The translations under genes and the position numbers were made by a program. DNA of 64,000 bases from Theropithecus gelada (Eukaryota; Chordata; Mammalia; Primates; Cercopithecidae). Where the stretch lies: NCBI RefSeq assembly GCF_003255815.1, contig NC_037674.1, positions 1,572,365 through 1,636,364 on the forward strand, read 5' to 3'. Of this stretch, positions 46,187 through 58,346 are shown piece by piece. Numbering within the stretch: the first letter of the stretch is position 1; every line of letters starts with the position of its first letter. Under the pieces are notes generated by a model. The model did no database searches. It saw only the letters and a list, made by a program, of their open reading frames with translations, and was not told the origin of the DNA.

Positions 46187-46571
46187 TGTCTTAGGCCATT
46201 CTCGCACGGCTATAAAGAAGTATCTGAGGCTGGGTGATTTATAAGAAAGAGGTTTAACTGCTCACAGTTCTGCAGGCTGTACAGGAAGCATCTGCTTCTG
46301 CGGAGGCCTCAGGAAGCTTCCTTTCAGTCGTGGGCAGAAGGCGCATCACATGGTCAGAGCAGAGCAAGCCGGGGAAGCAGGAGGCCACACAATCTTAACC
46401 GGATCTGGTGCAAACTCAGAGCCAGAGCTCACTCATGAGCAAGGGCGTGGCCCAAGCCACTCGTGAGGGACCCGCCCCACGATCCCAATACCTCCCGCCA
46501 GGCCCTACCTCGGAGACTGAGGAACGCATTTGAACAGGGATCTGGAGGGGACAAGCATCCAAACTGTATCA
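46187..46571 (-). mobile_element. MST/THE1-type solo LTR, antisense, diverged
   Basis: 'ttaggccattctcgcacgg', 'gctgggtgatttataagaa', 'aggtttaactgctcacagtt', 'gggcagaaggcgcatcac' and 'ctgtatca' follow the reverse order of the LTR seen at 36784. More diverged than that copy; no exact flanking duplication seen. Confidence 0.75.
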
Positions 46572-46755
46572 GGCACTCCACAAGGTTTGCCAAACACACC
46601 TGCAGACCCGGAGCTCCCCCTGAAAACGTCCACCCGAAGACACTCCGGTGTGTCCCTGCGGCACAGGCAGGGATCACACTGAAAGGGAACGTGTGTTGGT
46701 CGGCTGGTTTCCACTTTTGTCACTGTTCCAACTTCGTCCTCACCTTGCAACAGGT

Positions 46756-47124
46756 GCCTCTCGGGAGTGCAGCACGATTTCCGCACAGGGCAGGAGAGCG
46801 GTGCTGAGGCCTCCTCCAGGCCCGGATACCCTTTACAATCCATCTGGCTTGCTACTGGAATGCAATTTATTCAAGGTTATCGACAAAGTCGGGGTCCAAG
46901 CTGGCACTGCCGTCAGCAGGGAAAAGTCTTTTTTTCTCTTTGGTGGGGAGCAGGGAGACAGAAGATACGGAGACTTGTCCTATCCATCAACTTGAGCATT
47001 TTCTTTGAAACCAGCATTGCCCATAAATCTCTACTGCTTGTGACTGGCATGCGGGAACATCACTCGTAAGTACGTGGATGAAACTGGAGACAGTTTAAAT
47101 CATAATCTGGAGGGTTTTATGCAG
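46756..47124. repeat. Local duplication, copy 1
   Basis: 369 bp that recur at 48360-48724 with 12 substitutions and one 4-bp length difference, about 97% identity. It starts gcctctcgggagtgcag and ends agggttttatgcag. The flanks differ completely on both sides. It begins about 185 bp after the LTR at 46187. I do not recognise the unit as a named repeat. Confidence 0.95.
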
Positions 47125-47594
47125 GGTTTTAGTTGGGCTTCGGCAAGGGAGTAATTAAAACTACACATTTAATCTTTTGAGCTCATTCCTCATTGGGGGG
47201 ACAAAACGTATCACGCGTCACCTGCTGTTTACATTTTGTGGTGCAAAATGACATCTCAGAACATTGAACCGTGATACAGGAATTCCTTTTCTATTCAAAG
47301 GATCAGCGAATATCAGTGCCAAAAAGATCCCAGATGTATTTTGGCCAAATCCACTTATTTTACAAATAAAGTAATAGCTCCAAAGAAATCAATGTGTTAA
47401 ATTTCTCTTTTAGGATTTACTTTATGTTTTAAACACATCCTTTATAGTACAATAAAAGTTAATGGAGCATTGACTAGTAAGTACTAACTCTCTACACCTG
47501 GCCCTTGTGGAATCTACACATGACTATAAAACAACTGGTTAAAGGAGTGTTCACACTTAGTAAAAACTATTCCTGCTCTCAAGCTAAAGACTGA
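47125..47594. other. Unassigned spacer after copy 1
   Basis: No gene or repeat recognised; AT-rich. Confidence 0.3.
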
Positions 47595-47609
47595 CATATT
47601 CAGTGTTTT

Positions 47610-47928
47610 TTGCTTGTTTTTTGTTTTTGTTTGTTTTTTGAAACAGAGTCTCTCTCTGTCACAGGCTGCAGTGTAATGGCAGGATCTTAGCTCACTGCAC
47701 CCTCTGCCTCCCAGGTTCAAGCGATTCTCCTGCCTCAGCCTCCTAAGTAGCTGGGATTACAGGCACCTGCCATCATGCCCGGGTAATTTGTTGTTTTTTT
47801 TTTTTTTTAGTAGAGATGGAGTTTCACCACGTTGGCCAGGCTGGTCTTGAATTCCTGACCTCAGGTTATCTGCCTGCCTCAGCCTCCCGCAGTGCTGGGA
47901 TTACAGGCACGAGCCACCGTGCCCAGCC
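47610..47928 (-). mobile_element. Alu SINE (AluS-like), antisense
   Basis: It runs from a TTTG-rich tail, 'gaaacagagtctctctctgt', to 'gagccaccgtgcccagcc'. Target duplication with mismatches: catattcagtgtttt before (47595) and catactcagtctttt after (47929). Confidence 0.95.
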
Positions 47929-48359
47929 CATACTCAGTCTTTTAAAAGTGGTCAGGGTGAACTCACCAGCACCCGCGTGCCCACGTGCATGTCAAGCACA
48001 GTGCAGCCAGCTCCCTCTCCTGTGACCCCACATCCCCAGACTCTGGCTCCAAAGGGGAGCCCCCGTGTGCACAGCCAATAGTCCCCTGGGATGGCCAGGT
48101 CTGGAAACTCCATCATAGGCACTCTCGTGGGACAGGAAGACTCAGAGAACATGACAGCTGCCTACAGCTGCCCGGAAGGCAGCCCGTGATGGTGGATGAG
48201 AGAGATTCTGCAGCACTCCAGAAGGCAAAGTACAGGGTCAGTGGACAGAAGGAAGGAGGAGGCTGATTTCAGCTTCCTGAGAAGCATCTGTTAGTCATCG
48301 GAACTGTTCAAACATGGAAGTGCCTCCCGGGGAAAATGCCAGAGCGGAGGGCAGGCAGC

Positions 48360-48724
48360 GCCTCTCGGGAGTGCAGCAGGATTTCCACACGGGGCAGGAG
48401 AGCGGTGCTGAGGCTTCCTCCAGGCCCGGATACCCTTTACAATCCATCTGGCTTGCTACTGGAATGCAATTTATTCAAGGTTATCGACAAAGTCGGGGTC
48501 CAAGCTGGCACTGCCGTCAGCAGGGAAAAGACTTTCTCTTTGGTGGGGAGCAGGGAGACAGAAGATACGGAGACTTGCCCCATCCATCAACTTGGGCATT
48601 TTCTTTGAAACCAGCATTGCCCATAAATCTCTAGTGCTTGTGACTGGCATGCAGGAACATCACACGTAAGTACGTGGATGAAACTGGAGACAGTTTAAAT
48701 CATCATCTGGAGGGTTTTATGCAG
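48360..48724. repeat. Local duplication, copy 2
   Basis: 365 bp matching 46756-47124 in the same orientation, about 1.6 kb downstream. The 4-bp difference is a shorter T run (agactttctc against agtctttttttctc). Several of the 12 substitutions are CpG transitions, so the duplication may be younger than raw divergence implies. Confidence 0.95.
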
Positions 48725-51700
48725 CTGAACAGTTTGTTTTCTAGTGAAAGGGCAAAATATGACATTTAATTTTAACCAAAAAAAAGAGCAGTTACCTGAA
48801 TGGAGCATTGTTTCGTTACAATAGACTTATTAAAAACTCTAATCAGCTGGATGGCCAGGGTTCAGAATCCACCCAGCCCCGTACACAGCGTGAGAGCAGA
48901 CAGCACGGTGTTCTCATGCCATGAGCCACTGGGGCGTCCTCGATCCAATGATGCAAGGACACCGTTCACTGCTCCAGCAACATGAGAGCAGACGCCTGGT
49001 GAACACCGCCACGGTCATAAAAGTCCACAATAAACTCTCAACGAACTGGCCTTTCACTTCTTACCAGCATAGACAACACCCGTCTATATGTTTACCTTAT
49101 TGGGAGAAGAAAATATTAAACACAGGCAAGCAATGGCAATTGCCTCGTTCTTCATAGACTCCCGTTTTGTATGATGACCTTCTCGTCTTTTACATTCAAA
49201 ATGTGCTACTGATGGCTTCCCTCAGGCAAATTGTGTGGAGGTATGGCCATCGCCCTATTAAGTAAACTAGAGAGTATTTGGTGGCATTTAGTGATTCCCA
49301 AAAAAACCTCAGAGACCTATTAGGACCATACATAAGAAACAATGGAACCATCTACATAGTCAGACCTGCTAGGAGACATAAGAGCTGAAGAGAGAAATAT
49401 ACAAACTAGACCAAAGCTATCATTCCCTTTATGGAGGGAAGAACGTGTTGTGGCTATTGTCAAGCACATAAAATAACCAGTGAAAGTGGCAAAGGAAGAA
49501 AAGTCCCTCCTTCCTCACCCCCTACAGCTCGGTCTCTGTATTTTCACTTAGACGTGACTCCTGCTGCCTCATCATTCGATTTTCCTTTTGGGCAGGGACT
49601 CATCAGAAATAGTCTCTGCATCATCCCCACGCCACCTAATGCTTCACACAGAATGATTCCACCAAGTTTACTCAATGGCATGGGCTCACGAAAGCATGCA
49701 TCCATTGGCATTCTCGAAGTCTCAGGGAACTTCTAAAGCTAAGCTGAGTCCTACAAGCGGGGATTGTTTTGCGGCATGTGACAATGACACAGTCCGTTAG
49801 CCTGTGAGGCCACGAGCAGTTTCCCAGAGCAGTTTCCGGAGCAGCACGCCACGTCTTTGTGCACCAATCTGCAAAGGGAAGCTCCAACCCCGCTCAGGGG
49901 CCAGGGTGGCCAATGAGGAATCGCACCGACAGGCCAGTGGGCTGCATTCAAATCGGTGCCACCCCACCCTTTCTCGCTGCAAAATGAAACCAAAGTTCAC
50001 GGTGGACAAAGATGCACAATAGTCTTAGACAATCTCTCCTCCTGGGAAAGCTCTTGACAACAAGCAGTTAGACACAAAAATGTTAAAAACCAACTGGATT
50101 TTAAACTTCCTGTCACATATATTAAAATGCACATTTTAAAATAATGTAGTTGCCATTTGTCCACATCTCTTGGTTTATGACCACATTGTGGATAGTCTAA
50201 TGTCTAACTTGATAGCATTACTACAGGTTATAATTAATTTCTACTTAAGAGAGGAAAATCTAGAAGGAGAACATTGTTCTTTCTTCAATCAGCTTCGACT
50301 GCACAGAGGTAGCAGGAATGGCCACCTTTTGCGACAATGGAATACAGATCCCTGAGCAAACAGCACTCCCAACTCCCTGTGATTGGCGCAGACATTTCTA
50401 TTCTCCGTGGTGCCACCTGGCGGTCAATAATCTAACTGCGTCTTAGTTCAGAGTGAAGCACCATTGTCCGCCGGGACCCAGACCTTCGCCCACGGCCGCA
50501 AACCCCGTCACTCGCCTTCATGCCATCTCAGGACCACAGTCCTGGAACACATGTCTCCTCTCTTGGACATCTAATGAAAAGAGTATATGTCAAATGCCTT
50601 TAGGTTTCTTAACAGGGTAAGAGGTGAACAGAGTTATAGTCTTGATTTGGAAATAGATCTCCAATTCAATATTTATTGATCCAAATTTTCAAATTGGAAT
50701 AAAGATGTTATACCAGCTGTCAATAGACACTTGGAAATTATAGCCAACTTAGGATCTCATAACTGGGATTCAGCTTATAACATAACAGAACGGTGATCGA
50801 GACTGATAGTTGTCCACCAAAATCCGTTTTGCCAATTTTCTACAACAGAAGGGTTGCAGGTGGGAGTATGGTGTCTGCCAGATGGGAACCCCGCTTCCAA
50901 ACCACCTGTCGCTGGCTGTGGCCCCAAGACTTGGCTCTCCTCAAGGGAAACATAGAGAGCAGTATGGGTGCCTGCCCTTCAGGCCTTCTTGCTGGCTAGA
51001 AAGAGCACGTACAGCAACCTTTGCAGCCTCGCGTTGGAAGTGACAGAGCCTCCACTGTCATTCTGGTTCCCTGAGTGGCAGAGGGCACCAGGGCAGCCTA
51101 CCAGCCTGAAATGTTCACTTCAGAGTTCTTGTATGAAGAAATTCCGTATTTTCCAATTCATTGAATTAGTTTGCGTCTCCTGTTACAGCAGCTTAGTTTA
51201 ACATTCCCCACATGGCAAATCAAGGTCGAAAATTGTTTTAACAGTGACCACAGGATTCAAAGTTCATTTGTGTATAGGGTTCATTAATGGTTTTATCAAT
51301 GACAATGGCTGCATTAAGTCTAAGAGCTTTTCAGAAATATGTACTATAGCAACACAAAAATAGTTAAGCAATTTTACTTTATACAATATGGCATAATTTT
51401 ATAGACAGTGCTAATCACTTATCAGTTTTGATGAGGCCCATGAACATAGTGGTTTCTAATAGACTAAATCGATCTTAAGCACCGTACAGCTAAAGTCGCA
51501 GCAAATCTCTACTCTCTAATTGTTTAAAAATGGTGGCTCTTGGTGTCCAATATGGCAATTTGACTTTGAAGAAAAAAAAAAAGGAATTTCACAGATTGCA
51601 ACAAATCAAAACAATGACCAGACACTGGACATGTAGCTGGAAAGTTGGGAATTCATAAATTAACTTCCCAAACTTCAAAGATGCTGCAATTTCCGATTGA

Positions 51701-53699
51701 GCAAGAAATAGCTCACTTCCTGTTCAACAGGCTTCCAACACTGAGTCAAACAGAGCAATCAGATGATTCAGACCTCTGCTGAGTGGCCCTAATGGACGCC
51801 TCCAAAACTTACAATGAAAAGTGAAAAGCATACTCAGAAATCTTTACCCTCGTCCACACTGCTCAGCAAGACTCCGCCATCTGTAATTCTACCGAGCACC
51901 GCTGTGCGGAGATAGCCTGGTGTGGACTCTTGTCCCTATCATCTCCGTTCTCAGATGCGGCGTCAATGGGAACACCTGGACTTCCTTGGCGAAATCAGCG
52001 CTTCTCTTATTTCATCCCTGAGTATTTAAGATCCCTGTAGTCTGATACGTTATCACAGTGAGTCATCACAGGAGTCCAGGAAGACAGGACTTTAAAATTC
52101 AAGGCTGGCTCTGCAGATGGAGCAGATGAGCACGGAATGCAGCCTCGCCACCCAGCCGCTGGCAGAGTCCGTACGCTTCCTCAGCTTTGAGAACTGTCGG
52201 CAGATTCACTGCGAGTGTGAGCGTGCAAGCCGCCTCCCAGTGGACGGACGAGGCACTCTCATGTGCGGTAAGAAGCCCGGCCGCAGAGGCCAGAGCACAT
52301 GCAATAGGAGCGGGTTGTCATGACTTTCCTTCTGGTCGTGGACGTGCAAGGAAACTTCCTTTCTTTCTTCATCACCGGGCCTTCTTTGAGGCAAGTAAAC
52401 ATGGCTTTTCTATGTCTCAATTAAATGGCAAATGTCCTGAACGACACCCATTCCACCTGCCAGCATGATAAATTTCCAAAGAAAAAGTCCATGGTAAGAT
52501 TCCTGGAAAACGACATCAGTTTTTACTTAGGAAATGCCTGAAGGACATGAGCAATGGGAGCCCCTAGGGGGACCTGGTGGCCAGGACACCTCTCTCCATC
52601 ACAGGCACAATCCACAGCCCAGAGGCCTTTCCAGGGGGCTCAGACACAACTTCTAGGGTCATGCAGCCCTGTAGATGTACAAGACACAGGAAACTAAGCA
52701 GACCTCAAACCACCCCATGACATTCTCTGAAATTCTTTTGTTTTAATAAATCTCAGACATGGTACTTGTCATTTACCATTTTCTCCTAAAAATCAGAGGC
52801 ATAAATCACTGTAAGTGTTGATGCCTCTTTGTTAGCTGGTTTCAGAAAATATTATCTACTGAAACTACAAAAGCAGAAAAGGTTTAATCCCATAAAAATT
52901 ATGTTCTGTGACTTTTTTCCTGGCCAGATTGGAAAACTTCTTCATTGAAGTTGTCAGCCATGATGGGCACAAGAAGCAGAGGAGTTTCATGCATGCGAGT
53001 TAGGAAGGAAGATCCACCCTTGGAAGAAACCACCAGCTAAAAATCTGGTGACCAAAAGAAGGGATTGGGGTTAGGGGTCCTGGCTATGTGGAAAGGTTTA
53101 TTTCTCCACCTGGACAATCGACATGAGAGCAATGTCTATTCCACACCCTGTCTCTGAATTCTTCCCTTGGTAATAAGCAGGGAAGAGTATAGAGTCTGGA
53201 CAAGAGGAGATAGGACACAGGGACGTTCGTTAAGGATGACCCGAGCACATACTGTACACAGAGGAACTAGAGGAGGAGCAGGTGCTTTTTCCCGATCGCA
53301 GCCTTGGATCTCAGGAGAAATCAGTGAAGAATCCAGAATAATTGCTGGAGCCATTCTTAAAAAGCTACCCTACAAATGAGTTCCATTTATTGCAGAATAA
53401 ATCAAAACCTCTAATGAAAACGCTGATCCACCACCTTTCCCATCCTCATGTCCACCGGTTTTCTGTTTGCAGTGGAAGCCACTGGGGGGGTCTTGCCAAC
53501 TTCCCACTCCGTCCGAGCTTGGAGCACCAACAGCAGGATCTGAGCTCCTTCCAGGCGGAGGCTTCTCACAAACGCTCTCCACACACCCCCGTTTCATTCT
53601 CCCACCAACACTGGACAGCACTTCTCACTTTTTTCCACAGCTTTTTCCATCACTACATCATCACTTTTAGAACATTCCTGCAAATTCTCAGGCTAGAGG
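48725..53699. other. Long unassigned stretch
   Basis: About 5 kb without a recognisable gene or young repeat. Frames stay below about 125 codons and overlap in opposite phases. The 12-A run at 51571-51582 is the only simple repeat of note. Confidence 0.35.
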
Positions 53700-53795
53700 T
53701 CTGGTGTTAATTTTCATTTCAGGGCCTAAAACTATGCCTGACTCAAAGAAGGGGTTCAATATCTCAACATGTATTTGCTAAATGAATGACTTTCT
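53700..53795 (+). mobile_element. L2-type 3' fragment
   Basis: 'actatgcctgactcaaaga' then 'atgtatttgctaaatgaatg' fits the L2 end (gcctggcac, atatttgttgaatgaatg). Confidence 0.45.
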
Positions 53796-53849
53796 TTCGT
53801 CACTGACTTTATCACTGTTTTGTATGTTTATTTTCTTTTTCCTTTCTTT

Positions 53850-54150
53850 CTTTTTTTTTTTTTTTTGGAGAGAAGCTGTCACTCTGTCAACCACGCTGGA
53901 GTGCAGTGGCACAATCACAGCTCACTGCAGCCTCAGGCCCCCCAGGCTCAAGTGATCCTCCCACCTCAGCCTCTGGAGTAGCTGGGACTATAGGCGTGCA
54001 CACCACACCTGGATAATTATTTCGTAGTTTTTGTAGACACAGGTTTTCTCCATGTTGCCCAGGCTTATCTTGAGCTCCTGGACTCAAGTAACCCACCATC
54101 TCAGCCTCCCACAGTGCTAGGATTACAGACTTGAGCCACTGCACCCAGCC
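53850..54150 (-). mobile_element. AluJ-like SINE, antisense
   Basis: 'gtcactctgtcaaccacgct', 'cagctcactgcagcctcag', 'ttttctccatgttgcccag' and 'gagccactgcacccagcc'. The cagcctcaggc and ttgcccaggct words suit the AluJ class. Confidence 0.93.
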
Positions 54151-54224
54151 TGGACATTTGTTTTCTATTTGTGGCTATTTGTGATTCTTCTTCTCCTGCA
54201 AATTTTTAAAAAATATTACCTTGA

Positions 54225-54335
54225 ATTGATCATTGCAGAATGTATACATGTATCAAAGTGTCACATTGTACCTCATCAATATGTACAACTATGATTTGCC
54301 AATTAAAATAATATAAAACTCTTTAAAAATTAAAA
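54225..54335 (+). mobile_element. L1PB/L1MA-type 3' UTR fragment
   Basis: 'ttgatcattgcagaatgta', 'tacatgtatcaaagtgtca' and 'aatatgtacaactatgatt' with 'aattaaaataat' match the end of L1MA/L1PB 3' UTRs. Only the last 100 bp or so is present, a heavily 5'-truncated insertion. Confidence 0.65.
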
Positions 54336-54436
54336 CCCATCTATTTCCCTGGTATTTCTGGGATGATTTTTTTTTCTCAATGACTTTTGAGAACGCTTTT
54401 GCTTTGTTCTCAAACCTTTGATAATCTCCATCATTA

Positions 54437-54794
54437 CTGGTTGGGTATCCCTTATCTGAAATGCATGGGACCAGAAGTGTTTCAGATTTCAGATTATTAC
54501 ATGGTTGAAAATGTTTCCATATATATAACGAAACATCTTAAAAACGGAAACCAAGTATAAACAGGAATTCATTTATGTTTCATACACACCTTATGCGCAT
54601 AGCCGGAAGGTAATTTTATTACTCCCGTGGGAGCACTGAAAACATCATGTGTTCTGTGCCGGCGTTCGACTGTGACCTGCCATGTGAGCTCAGGTGTGGG
54701 ATGTTCTATTTGTCGCATCAGGTCAGTGCTCACAAAGCTTTGGATTTTGGAGCCTTCTGGATTTCTGACTTTCAGATTTGGGATGCTCCGCCTG
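54437..54794. mobile_element. TA-flanked mariner/Tigger-class MITE
   Basis: It starts CTGGTTGGGTATCCC and ends GGGATGCTCCGCCTG, with TA immediately outside both ends (54435-54436 and 54795-54796), the signature of Tc1/mariner-type insertion. Interior words 'gggaccagaagtgtttcag', 'catttatgtttcatacacac' and 'tttggattttggagccttc' match a common human non-autonomous element whose name I do not recall with certainty. Confidence 0.75.
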
Positions 54795-54981
54795 TATCTA
54801 AGTCTTCCATTGTCTCCTTCTGACTTCCTGAATAAATACTCGTATCATTAGCAAATAATGATAGCTTTAGAACTAATTTCCCCAAGTTACAGATGTAACA
54901 TGTTCAGGTTATTTTTTGTACTGATTGGTCTTTCCATCCTTCTTAAGATGTTACAGGGGTGAAAGCCCGGGATGTGCCAGC

Positions 54982-55106
54982 AGGCCGCTCTGGTGTGGGA
55001 CACGGAGTCTCTATTACAGGCCGCTCTGGTGTGGGACACGGAGTCTCTATTACAGGCCGCTCTGGTGTGGGACGCGGAGTCTCTATTACAGGCTGCTCTG
55101 GTGTCG
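54982..55106. repeat. 36-bp minisatellite, 3.5 copies
   Basis: Units start at 54982, 55018, 55054 and 55090 (the last partial), with aggccgctctggtgtggga as the core. The first two are identical where they overlap; unit 3 has one A-to-G change (acgcgg). 36 is a multiple of three, so plus-strand reading gives repeated RPLWCGTRSLYY and minus gives a repeat rich in Pro, Glu and Thr. The open frames are short and no ATG-started protein is evident. Confidence 0.95.
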
Positions 55107-55544
55107 ATCTGAATGATGACAGGTAGTTCCCCGCCGGTCTCAGAGTTTCAGTGTGGTGCATGGCAGCTGTTCCTCCCCACTCAACACAGAGCTCATCTCA
55201 CACCCGAAGCCCCCAGATCTGCTGAGTGTCCTTTCAGAGTGAGAGCTGCTTTGGGAGCACCGTCCGTGGCATCCAGACTGATGTGTATCCGTTCCGTCTG
55301 ACGGGTCTGCAGCTCTGCGCTGTCCCGGCCAGGTTTCTGTAAGGGAGTCAGGGCAGCACCACAAAATAAACGGATGTGTTTCCACCTTTCCTGTAACACT
55401 CAGTCGAGTCTTACAGCCTTGGGAGTGTTGCCTCTGAAAAAATCTGAAAAATGTGACTTTGGCTCTGGAACCTTTTTTGGAGGAAAATCTTTGAGAACTT
55501 TTACAATTTTTTCCAGTGTTGCTTATTTCCGTCTTCCTTGTTTA

Positions 55545-57225
55545 TTTCTATTTTAATTTTAGATTCAGGGGGTACACGGGCAGGTTTGTTCCCTGGATAT
55601 ATTTCATGATGCTGAGGTCTGGGCTTTGATTGGTTCCATCTCCCAGGTAGTGAGCACAGAATCCAACAGATAGTTTTTCAGTTCTTGGCCTCCTTACACC
55701 CTCCCTCCTTTTTTCTTTTTTCTTTTTGAGATGGAGTTTCGCTCTTTCGTCCAGTGTAGTGGTGCGATCTTGGCTCACTGCAATCTCCACCTCCTGGACT
55801 CAAGAGATTCTCCCGCTTCAGCCCCCTGAGTAGCTGGGATTACAGGTGCACGCTATTTTTTCAGTAGAGACAGGGTTTCACCAGGTTGGCCAGGCTGGTC
55901 TTGAACTCCTGACCGCAGGTGATCCGCCTGCCTCAGCCAGAGTGCTGGGATTAGAGGCGTGAGCCGCTGCGCCCGGCTCCTCCCTCCTTTTGAAGTCCTC
56001 AGGGTCTATTCCCATCTTTATGTCCATGTGTATCCAAAATTTAGCTTCCACTTATAAGTGCTGACATGCAGTATTTCATTTTTGTTTCTGCATTAATTCA
56101 CTTAGGATCATGGCCTCCACCTTCCCATCGATGTTGCTGCACACGATATGCCTTCATTCTTTTTTAATGGCCGCATGGTATTTCATGGTGTATATTTACC
56201 ACATTTTCTTTTTTTTGTCAACCATTTATGGGCACTTGGGTTGATTCCGTGTCTTTGCTATTGTGAATAGTGCTGCAGGGAACATACAAGTGCATATGTC
56301 TTTTTGATAGAATGATATGTTTTCCACTGGGTATATACTAGGTAATGGGATTGCGAGATCGAATGGTAGTTCTGTTTTCACTTCTTTGAGAAATCTCCAA
56401 AATGCTCTCCACAATGGCTGAACCAATTTACATTCTCACCAACAGTGTATAAGTGTTCCCTTTTCTCTGCAGCCTCTCCAACCCTGTTAGCTTCTAACTT
56501 TTTAGTAATAACTATTCTGACTAGAGTGAGATGGTTTCTCACTATGGTTCTGATTTGCACTTTTCTGATGATGAGTGATGTTGAGGATTTTTTCATTTGT
56601 TGGTCACTTGTACGTCGTCTTTGAGAAGTATCTGTCCATGTCCTTTATCCACTTTCTAACGGGGTTGTTTTTGTTTCTTGATGTAAGTTTCTTGTAGATT
56701 CTGGACATGAGACCTCTATGAGAAGCATAGTGAATATTTTACTCCATTCTGCAGGTTGTCCATTTACTTCATTGATAATTTCTGTTGCTGTGCAGAAGTT
56801 CTTTAGTTTGGTCCCACTGTCAATTTTTGTTTTTGTTGCAATTGCTTTTGAGGACTTAGCCATAAATTCCTTGCCAAAGCCAATATCCAGAAGGGTATTT
56901 CCTAGGTTTTCTTCTAGGATTTTGTTATTTTGATGTCTTACATTTAAGTCTTTAATCCACCTTGAGTTAATTTTTGTATATGGTGATATGGAGGGTCCAG
57001 TTTCATTCTGCATGTGGCTGGCCTGTTTTCCCAGCACTATTTACCGAACAGAGAGTCCTTTCCCTACTGTTTATTTTTATCAATTTTATCAAAGATCAGT
57101 TTCTTACATATGTGCTGCTTCATTTCTGGGTTATCCACTCTATTCCACTTGTCCGTCTACCTATTTTTGTGCCAGTACCATGCTGTTTTGGTTCGTGGAG
57201 TCTTGCAGTATAGTATGAAATTGTG
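55545..57225 (-). mobile_element. L1PB/L1MA-type LINE, 3' part, 5'-truncated, split by an Alu
   Basis: Antisense order: 3' UTR ('agattcagggggtacacgg', 'tccctggatatatttcatg'), then ORF2 end ('gcttccacttataagtgct', 'ttgattccgtgtctttgct', 'aacagtgtataagtgttcc') back to 'tgccagtaccatgctgttt'. Residual minus frames at 57037-56645, 56596-56378 and 56426-56226 carry ORF2 words such as KINSRWIKDLNVR. The element ends near 57225, so its 5' two thirds are missing. Frameshifts and stops make it dead. Confidence 0.88.
55711..55978 (-). mobile_element. Alu SINE (AluS-like), antisense, inside the L1
   Basis: 'tttgagatggagtttcgctc' to 'gagccgctgcgcccggct'. About 30 bp around the middle (after 'tacaggtgcacgctatttt') and a few bases near 'cctcagccagagtgctggg' are missing. 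The flanks repeat cctccctcctttt (about 55699 and 55979), the target duplication. Confidence 0.93.
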
Positions 57226-57833
57226 TTTCCCTCTTCTTTTGACCCAGGTTAATCTTTCCCTCAAATTGTCCACTTATCTAGACTTTCTAAACTATGAGCA
57301 TAGTTATACATTAGGTATTTTAATCATCTGCTAATCCATTTGCTGAATCTTCTTGCTCATTGATTTTTGTTTGTCTTGATACTAGATTTCGTGTGTTTGA
57401 GAGGCAGTAGGAGGGAAGTGGCCTGCCATCATGGAAACTCACGGGCACCGTGGCACTTTCGTCAAGGAGTTACAGGAGGAATGAAGGGCCTTATGCTTAG
57501 ATTTTCTGTGAGTTTCCAGGCCTAACGCTCCACACTGGCCCACAGAATGCCAAGTTTTTCTACCTCCCGTGCCATACCCCGAGGCGCCACTGGCCACTGG
57601 CTATGGTGCCACCACCTGAGGGCTGAGTCCTTTCTCTGATCTGGTCGCCATGTGAGGCACGGGAGTGAGAGCACCCCTCAAGGTGATCAGAGGTGTCGTG
57701 ATCAGCATAACTCAGCACTCTCGAAAGACACAACTCAGCACTCTCAAGAGACCGGTCCACACCAGGAATTTCATGGGGGCGGGACAGGGAACACACTGTC
57801 CTTCTACCAGACATAGCATTCTTCCTCTTAGCT
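57226..57833. other. Unassigned sequence, includes a 23-bp duplication
   Basis: No gene recognised. 'aactcagcactctc' occurs at about 57709 and 57732, a 23-bp tandem pair. The last eight bases are the target site of the hAT element that follows. Confidence 0.4.
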
Positions 57834-58338
57834 CAGGGGCCCCACTCCCCGAACTGTGGCAGGTTATTGGTCCATGGCCTGTTAGGAACTGGGCCACACA
57901 GCAGGAGGTGAGAGGCAGGCAAGCAAGAGAAGCTTCATCTCCCCATCACTCACATGACCACTTGAGCTCTGCCTCCTGTCAGATCAGCAGTGACATTAGA
58001 TTCTCACAGGAGCATGAGCCCTTTGTGAACTGCACATGTGAAAGATGGAGGCTGCACACTCCCTATGAGAATCTAATGCCTGATGATCTGTCACTGTCTC
58101 CCATCACCCCCAGATTGGACCATCTTGTTGCAGGAAAACAAGCTCAGGGTCCCACTGATACAACATGATGGTGAATTGTATAATTATTTCACTGTATATT
58201 ACAATATAATAGTAATAGAAGTAGACTGCACAATACATGTAATGGACTTGAATCATCCTGAAATCCCCCGCCCCGGTCCGTGGAAAAACTGTCTTCCATG
58301 AAACCGGTCCCTGGTGCCAAAAAGGTTGGGGACTGCCG
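57834..58338. mobile_element. MER1A-like hAT (Charlie) transposon, about 505 bp
   Basis: It starts CAGGGGCCCC and ends GGTTGGGGACTGCCG. Interior words 'ggcctgttaggaactggg', 'gagctctgcctcctgtcag', 'agaatctaatgcctgatga' and 'aaccggtccctggtgccaa' match MER1. The central block 'acaagctcagggtcccactg' is the longer A-type version. Flanks tcttagct (57826-57833) and tcttagat (58339-58346) form the 8-bp duplication typical of hAT with one mismatch. Confidence 0.88.
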
Positions 58339-58346
58339 TCTTAGAT

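Noticed and set aside
46767..48634. Similar open frames in both duplicated copies as a possible gene pair
   Set aside because: The shared frame is only about 50 codons, starts on GTG in copy 1, and the 4-bp difference shifts phase between the copies.
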